From: Zunongwangia endophytica
GTDB lineage: Bacteria > Bacteroidota > Bacteroidia > Flavobacteriales > Flavobacteriaceae
Reading direction: 5' to 3'
NCBI RefSeq assembly: GCF_030409505.1
Contig: NZ_JAUFPZ010000003.1
Coordinates: forward strand, 1-44,832
DNA: 44,832 bases
Shown here: positions 40,176-44,832 of the stretch, piece after piece
Layout of the letters: the number at the start of each line of letters is the position of its first letter
Numbering within the stretch: position 1 is the first letter of the stretch
The notes under the pieces: model-generated
Database searches by the model: none
What the model saw: the letters and a program-made list of their open reading frames with translations, nothing else
What the model was told of the DNA's origin: nothing
Translations under genes and position numbers: made by a program

Positions 40176-42352
40176 ATGTCAACACTTAGATTTAAGGCAA
40201 TAGAAGAAACCTTTAACCGAAAATCTGTAAATATCGAAGAGCCAGGAAGGCGCTCAGCGATTTTTGGAAGTAATGTCTTTAATGAGTCGGTTATGAAGCA
40301 GTATTTAACCAAAGAAGCATATAATAATGTGATGGATGCTGTGAAGACCGGAGCGAAAATTAACCGAACAGTAGCCGATCATATTTCTGCTGGAATGAAA
40401 GAATGGTCTATTAATAAGGGAGTTACTCATTATACGCACTGGTTTCAGCCTTTAACAGGAGCAACAGCTGAAAAGCATGATGCATTTTTTGAAACTATAG
40501 GTGATGGACTAGCGATAGAAAAATTTGGCGGAGGATCTTTGGTTCAGCAAAGCCAGATGCTTCCAGTTTTCCAAACGGTGGAATTAGAAATACCTTTGAA
40601 GCTCGAGGATATACCGCATGGGATCCTACTTCACCGGCATTTATTTGGGGAACAACTTTATGTATTCCAACAGTTTTTGTTTGTTATACGGGCGAGGCTT
40701 TAGACTATAAAACACCACTTCTTAGAGCTTTACAAGCAGTAGACCAGGCGGCAACAGATGTTCAAAATATTTCGATAAAAATGTTTCTAAGGTGAATGCT
40801 ACTTTAGGTTGGGAGCAGGAATATTTTCTTGTAGATTCAGCTTTAGCAGCGACTCGACCAGATATTCAATTAGCAGGTCGTACACTTTTAGGACATTCTC
40901 CAGCAAAAGGGCAGCAATTAGACGATCATTATTTTGGATCTATTCCATCACGTGTCTTAGCCTATATGAGAGATTTGGAGATCGAGTGTATGCGTTTAGG
41001 AATTCCGGTGAAAACCAGACATAACGAAGTTGCTCCAAATCAATTTGAGTTAGCACCAATTTTTGAGGAAGCTAACCTTGCGGTAGATCATAATTCATTA
41101 ATTATGGATGATGAATAAGATTGCCGAGCGTCACCATTTTGTGGTGTTAATGCACGAAAAACCATTTGCCGGAATAAACGGAAGTGGAAAACACAATAAC
41201 TGGTCTTTAGGAACTGATACGGGCATTAATCTTTTATCTCCCGGTAAACTCCTATGAAGAATCTTCAGTTTTTAACCTTCTTCATTAATACGATCAAAGC
41301 AGTTTGCGATAATGAAGAATTATTAAGAGCTTCTATTGCAAGTGCATCTAACGATCACCGTTTAGGAGCGAACGAAGCACCACCAGCAATTATTTCAGTA
41401 TTTATTGGTAGTCAGTTAACGGCTGTCTTGGATGAGTTGAAAAAGTAACTTCCGGGAAATTATCTCCGCAGGAAAAAACAGAATTGAAACTAAATGTTGT
41501 AGGAAAATTCCAGAAATTCTTTTAGATAACACCGATCGTAACCGTACTTCTTCTTTCGCATTTACAGGTAATAAATTTGAATTTAGAGCCGTAGGATCTA
41601 CTGCCAACTGTGCAAATCCTATGACAGTACTTAATGCGATAATGGCTAAGCAGTTAAAAGACTTTAAAGTTGAGGTTGATAAGCTGATTAAGGATAAAAA
41701 AATGAAGAAAGACGATGCTATCTTCAATGTTCTTAGAGAGTATATCAAGAAAAGTAAAAAGATTAGATTTGAAGGTGATGGTTACGGAGAAGCTGGGAAA
41801 AAGAGGCTGAAAAACGTGGCTTAAGCAATAATAAAAAACACTCCAGAAGCATTAAAAGCTCAAATTTCTAAAAAAGCGATTAAGCTTTATGAAGAATTAG
41901 GAGTGATGAATACTGTAGAAGTTGAAGCTCGCCACGAAATCGAATTGGAAGAATACGCAATGCGCATCCAGATCGAAGCAGAGTGCTAGGTGATATTGCA
42001 AGAAATCATGTAATCCCAACCGCAATTAGATACCAAAATGTTTTGATTAAAAACGTTACTGGTTTAAAAAGTATCTACGGCGAAGATTTTAAAAAGTACG
42101 CTGAAGAACAATTAGACTTGGTTGAAAAAGTTTCTAACCATATCGCAGTAATTAACAGTAAAGTGAGCGCTATGATCGAAGCTCGAAAAGTAGCGAACAA
42201 ATACGAAGATATTCAGAAAAAGCAGAATCTTATTGTCACGAATAAAACCGTTTTTTGATGAAATTCGCTACCATTGCGATAAATTAGAATTACTGGTTGA
42301 TAATGAAATCTGGCCACTTACTAAATATAGAGAGTTGTTATTTACTCGATAA
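40176..42352 (+). CDS. glnN: Glutamine synthetase type III, frameshifted
   Basis: This is the large GSIII form of about 725 residues, which catalyses the same ATP-dependent glutamine synthesis. It starts [20 protein letters not shown]. The GSIII-specific N-terminal domain has [20 protein letters not shown]. The catalytic part shows [72 protein letters not shown] and the GSIII-only C-terminal helices ([40 protein letters not shown]). About ten one-base errors break it, for example at 40550, 40605, 41113, 41250, 41450, 41500, 41800, 41985 and 42230. The true stop is 42352. The symbol is given for the family. Confidence 0.92.
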
Positions 42353-42388
42353 TCGAGAATAAAAATATAAGGCTTGCCTTGCAATAAG

Positions 42389-42436
42389 TATCTAGCAAAA
42401 GTCTCATGGGATCGCCTATAGGTGGTTTACTAGATA
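42389..42436 (+). repeat. Imperfect inverted repeat after the GSIII gene
   Basis: TATCTAGCAAA (42389-42399) pairs with TTTACTAGATA (42426-42436) apart from one C/A mismatch, enclosing 26 nt that include CCTATAGG. It precedes the terminator at 42460. Confidence 0.35.
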
Positions 42437-42459
42437 GGATTAGATAACTTAATCATAAA

Positions 42460-42490
42460 AGCTCTGCGAAACGCAGGGCTTTTTCTTTTT
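42460..42490 (+). terminator. Rho-independent terminator between GSIII and purM
   Basis: AGCTCTGCG (42460-42468) pairs with CGCAGGGCT (42472-42480; one G-T pair) over an AAA loop, followed by TTTTCTTTTT. It closes the GSIII transcript, so purM needs its own promoter in the next 55 bp or relies on read-through. Confidence 0.88.
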
Positions 42491-42543
42491 ATAAACTTCT
42501 TAAAGAATTTAAAACTGATTATCTTGACGTCTAAACCAAATTC

Positions 42544-43709
42544 ATGAGTCAGGACTAAGTAAAAGGTATAGTCAGCGTGGTTTTCAAGCAGTAAAGAAGA
42601 TGTGCACAACGCGATTAAAAATGTAGATAAAGGACTTTTTCCTAAAGCATTTTGTAAAATAGTTCCCGATTACCTAACTGGTGATGAAGATTACTGCGTA
42701 ATTATGCACGCCGACGGAGCAGTACAAATCTTCACTAGCTTACATGTACTGAAAGAAACCGGAGATCTTTCGGTTTGGAAAGGTATTGCACAAGATGCCT
42801 TGATCATGAATATTGACGACTTACTTTGTGTTGGTGCAACTAATAAAATCTTACTTTCTTCTACAATTGGTAGAAATAAAAGTTTGGTTCCGGGAGAAGT
42901 AATTTCAGCAATTATTAACGGAACTGAAGAATTGATTGCCGATCTTAAAAATTTGGTGTAGAAATTCATTCTACCGTGGGGGAAACTGCAGATGTTGGAG
43001 ATTTGGTAAGAACTATTATTGTAGATTCTACGGTAACTGCTAGAATGAAGCGCAGTGAAGTAATCGACAATAAAAATATTGAACCGGAGATGTTATTGTT
43101 GGTTTAGCTTCTTATGGACAGGCTACTTACGAGAAAGAATACAACGGAGGGATGGGCAGTAAACGGTTTAACCTCTGCACGTCACGATGTTTTTGCAAAG
43201 ATTTTAGCTGAAAAATATCCTGAAAGTTTTGATGCTTCTATCCCGAATGAGTTGGTATACTCCGAAGCAAAAAATTAACAGATACCGTTGAAGATGCTCC
43301 TTGATGCCGGTAAATTGGTGTTATCGCCAACCAGAACTTATGCTCCCGTAATTCAGAAAATAATATCGAAATTCAGCAATAAGGAAATCCACGGAATGGT
43401 GCACTGTAGTGGAGGAGCGCAAACCAAAATTCTTCATTTTATAGACAATCTTCATATTGTTAAGGATAACCTTTTTGAAGTTCCGCGCTTTTCAAATTAA
43501 TTCAGCAGGAAAGTAAAACCGATTGAAAAAATGTACCAGGTTTTTAATATGGGACATCGTATGGAAATCTACGTGAAACCAGAGCATGCTGAGGATATCA
43601 TCGCGATTTCAAAATCTTTAATATTGATGCACAGATTGTTGGAAGAGTAGAAGCTTCAGATAAGAAATCACTTACTATTAATAGCGAATTTGGAGAGTTT
43701 AATTATTAA
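42544..43709 (+). CDS. purM: Phosphoribosylformylglycinamidine cyclo-ligase (AIR synthase), frameshifted
   Basis: This enzyme closes the imidazole ring in purine synthesis (FGAM plus ATP to AIR). At about 388 residues it is the longer Bacteroidota form. It starts MSQD, and successive frames give [151 protein letters not shown] and the end [13 protein letters not shown]. Breaks lie at about 42560, 42590, 42955, 43090, 43155, 43275, 43490 and 43610. Three deletions cancel within 42715-42770, turning the expected [13 protein letters not shown] into unrelated residues. Being essential on minimal supply, it argues strongly for sequencing error. Confidence 0.93.
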
Positions 43710-43829
43710 TAATTCAATTTTTCACTCTAAAAATAAAGATTAACGCCAAAGAAAATTGCGATAGCATCAATTTCGCTACTTTTTTATCTTAAACCTTTGT
43801 TTATATTTGCCTCCAAACGAGGCCGATAA

Positions 43830-44517
43830 ATGGAAGAGAGTAGAAGGTTTATTGCACTATCTATAGTTTTTTGGGTATTACTAAATTTTACGACACTATT
43901 AGTTTTTGATGATGAGTTTGGGCGATGGATGCGCTTCATTACTTCTGCATTTTATTTAATTGCCTTAGTATTTATCAACACTTATGGTTGAGATTATTTC
44001 TCGCTTTTTTCTATTTGCTATTTGTGACTTTTCAGTAATATTTTATGAAGATCCTACTTTCAATGCAGCGGCCTTTATCAGTAGAGGTTTGGCCTTTATC
44101 ACTGTAAGTAGTATTGGTTTTGTTTAGATTAAATCGATTTCGGATTTCGAAAATAGAGTTGCTGTTGGGCTTATACTTGTTGGTATAAATTGCTTTTTGC
44201 TGTTTGAGCTGGAAAGTATGATGACGCTTCATGATCACGAAGAATTGGGAAGGCAGCCTTTTATGGCTTTGCAGGGATAACAATTATTACGATGATCATT
44301 GCAGTTTCTTATAATAATCGATTCAATAATAAAAAGAGTCTTTTTTACTTAGGCGCGGTTCTATGGATGATTCTTTCTGATCTTTCCTTTTTTATATCTT
44401 ATTATTTTAGATTTTTCAATATTCAATTATCCAGACCGTATTTTTAATATCTTGGGATCTGGATTTCTTGCGCTCTTTGCGACAACTACCTATAAAGAGA
44501 AATTAGAATTATTTTGA
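43830..44517 (+). CDS. Multi-pass membrane protein, possibly YhhN-like, frameshifted
   Basis: This gene encodes an integral membrane protein of about 229 residues with seven or eight hydrophobic segments. Pieces in order: RRFIALSIVFWVLLNFTTLL, FITSAFYLIALVFINT, FFLFAICDFSVIFYEDPTF, FITVSSIGFV, IELLLGLILVGINCFLLFEL, GITIITMIIAVSY, LFYLGAVLWMILSDLSFFIS and ILGSGFLALFATTTYKEKLE. The LGAVLWMILSDLSFF segment recalls the 'G-FxxSD' helix of YhhN-family (lysoplasmalogenase) proteins, and DFSVIFY may be the matching early Asp helix, but the rest is divergent. Breaks lie at about 43985, 44128, 44275 and 44412. The ATG at 43830 is the natural start, 120 bp after purM. Confidence 0.5.
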
Positions 44518-44575
44518 CTAAATTTCAAAAAATCAGCTTGGTAAATAACCCAAATTCGTCAATTTAATCTGGAAT

Positions 44576-44832
44576 TTACGATTCTGGATTGTTTATTCTA
44601 AAGAGATAAATATCATCTGAAATGTCCAATATCGCTTCGTAGCGATGGTCTGTAATTATAATGCTTTCTGTTCTTTTTCTTTTTGAATTATTGTTGAAAA
44701 TTTTTCGATCATTAAAGAAAAGTTGCGCAAATGGTTCGTCCCAGAAGCACAATGACATTTCTCTCAAGACCAGATAGATTTCAATAATTCGTTGTTCCCC
44801 ACCGGAAAGTTCTCTTATTCTCTGATTATTTT
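44576..44832 (-). CDS. ABC transporter ATP-binding protein, C-terminal part only
   Basis: Only the last 85 or so residues are in the window; the gene runs off the right edge. Visible are the ABC signature RELSGGEQRIIEIYLVL, the Walker B segment with catalytic Glu (LCFWDEPFAQL) and the switch His (SIIITDHRYEAILDISDDIY). The tail ends LFRINNPES at 44576. The Walker A half is outside the window. The frame is open throughout this part. It converges on the membrane protein gene, with 58 bp between the stops. What it transports cannot be told from this part. Confidence 0.8.
   Translation of the reverse strand, partial: NNQRIRELSGGEQRIIEIYLVLREMSLCFWDEPFAQLFFNDRKIFNNNSKRKRTESIIITDHRYEAILDISDDIYLFRINNPES

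Noticed and set aside
1..44832. tRNA, rRNA, CRISPR, insertion sequence or phage genes
   Set aside because: None seen: no spaced identical repeats, no transposase or integrase motifs, and no cloverleaf noticed by eye; tRNAscan was not possible.

Overview
The window is AT-rich DNA from a member of the Bacteroidota, most likely Flavobacteriaceae (a Gramella/Zunongwangia/Salegentibacter-type genome; the genus is inference). The signs are two complete SusC/SusD loci, each with a FecI-type ECF sigma factor and FecR anti-sigma factor, numerous lipoproteins, two glutamine synthetase types side by side, a long Bacteroidota-type PurM, a BlaI/M56 locus and TAnnTTTG-like promoter boxes. No rRNA, tRNA, CRISPR array, transposase or prophage gene was seen.

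Quality warning. Most genes are cut by one-base frameshifts, nearly all repaired by adding one base back to a short run of identical bases. Essential purM and both glutamine synthetases are affected, so this looks like deletion-biased sequencing error rather than gene decay. Broken genes are therefore given as single CDS spans. Stretches 19.5-24.6 kb and 30-36 kb are much cleaner.

Layout. 1-5.9 kb: a lipoprotein, a Tat-type metallophosphoesterase, an AraC regulator, a purple-acid-phosphatase-like enzyme and a glycerophosphodiester phosphodiesterase, a set suited to cutting organic phosphate esters outside the cytoplasm. 6.3-15.1 kb: ECF sigma, FecR, SusC (with STN domain), SusD, TlpA-like thioredoxin, DoxX-like protein. 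15.2-27.5 kb: a second ECF sigma (divergent), FecR, SusC, SusD, a 659-residue thioredoxin-fold protein, an alpha/beta hydrolase and a DsbD-type electron-transfer protein, together a TonB-dependent uptake operon tied to periplasmic thiol redox. 27.6-28.8 kb: an MFS exporter. 29-33 kb: an M57 HEIGH protease, a tiny lipoprotein, a TPR histidine kinase and its NarL-type regulator. 33-37.6 kb (all minus): a 50-residue protein, an M56 (BlaR1-like) protease with three TonB-plug-like repeats, two unknown proteins, BlaI, and a carboxypeptidase-regulatory-like protein. 37.7-44.8 kb: Na+/Ca2+ exchanger, divergent glutamine synthetases II and III, purM, a membrane protein and the end of an ABC ATPase gene.

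The strongest unexplained signals are regulatory. An almost identical 14-bp palindrome lies exactly 10 bp from an identical TATATTTA box in front of both blaI and the carboxypeptidase-like gene, defining a candidate BlaI regulon whose sensor protease carries TonB-plug mimic repeats. Both susC genes are preceded by a hairpin with the same CGCCAA loop. Several inverted repeats overlap start regions, notably at the M57 protease and the 50-residue protein.
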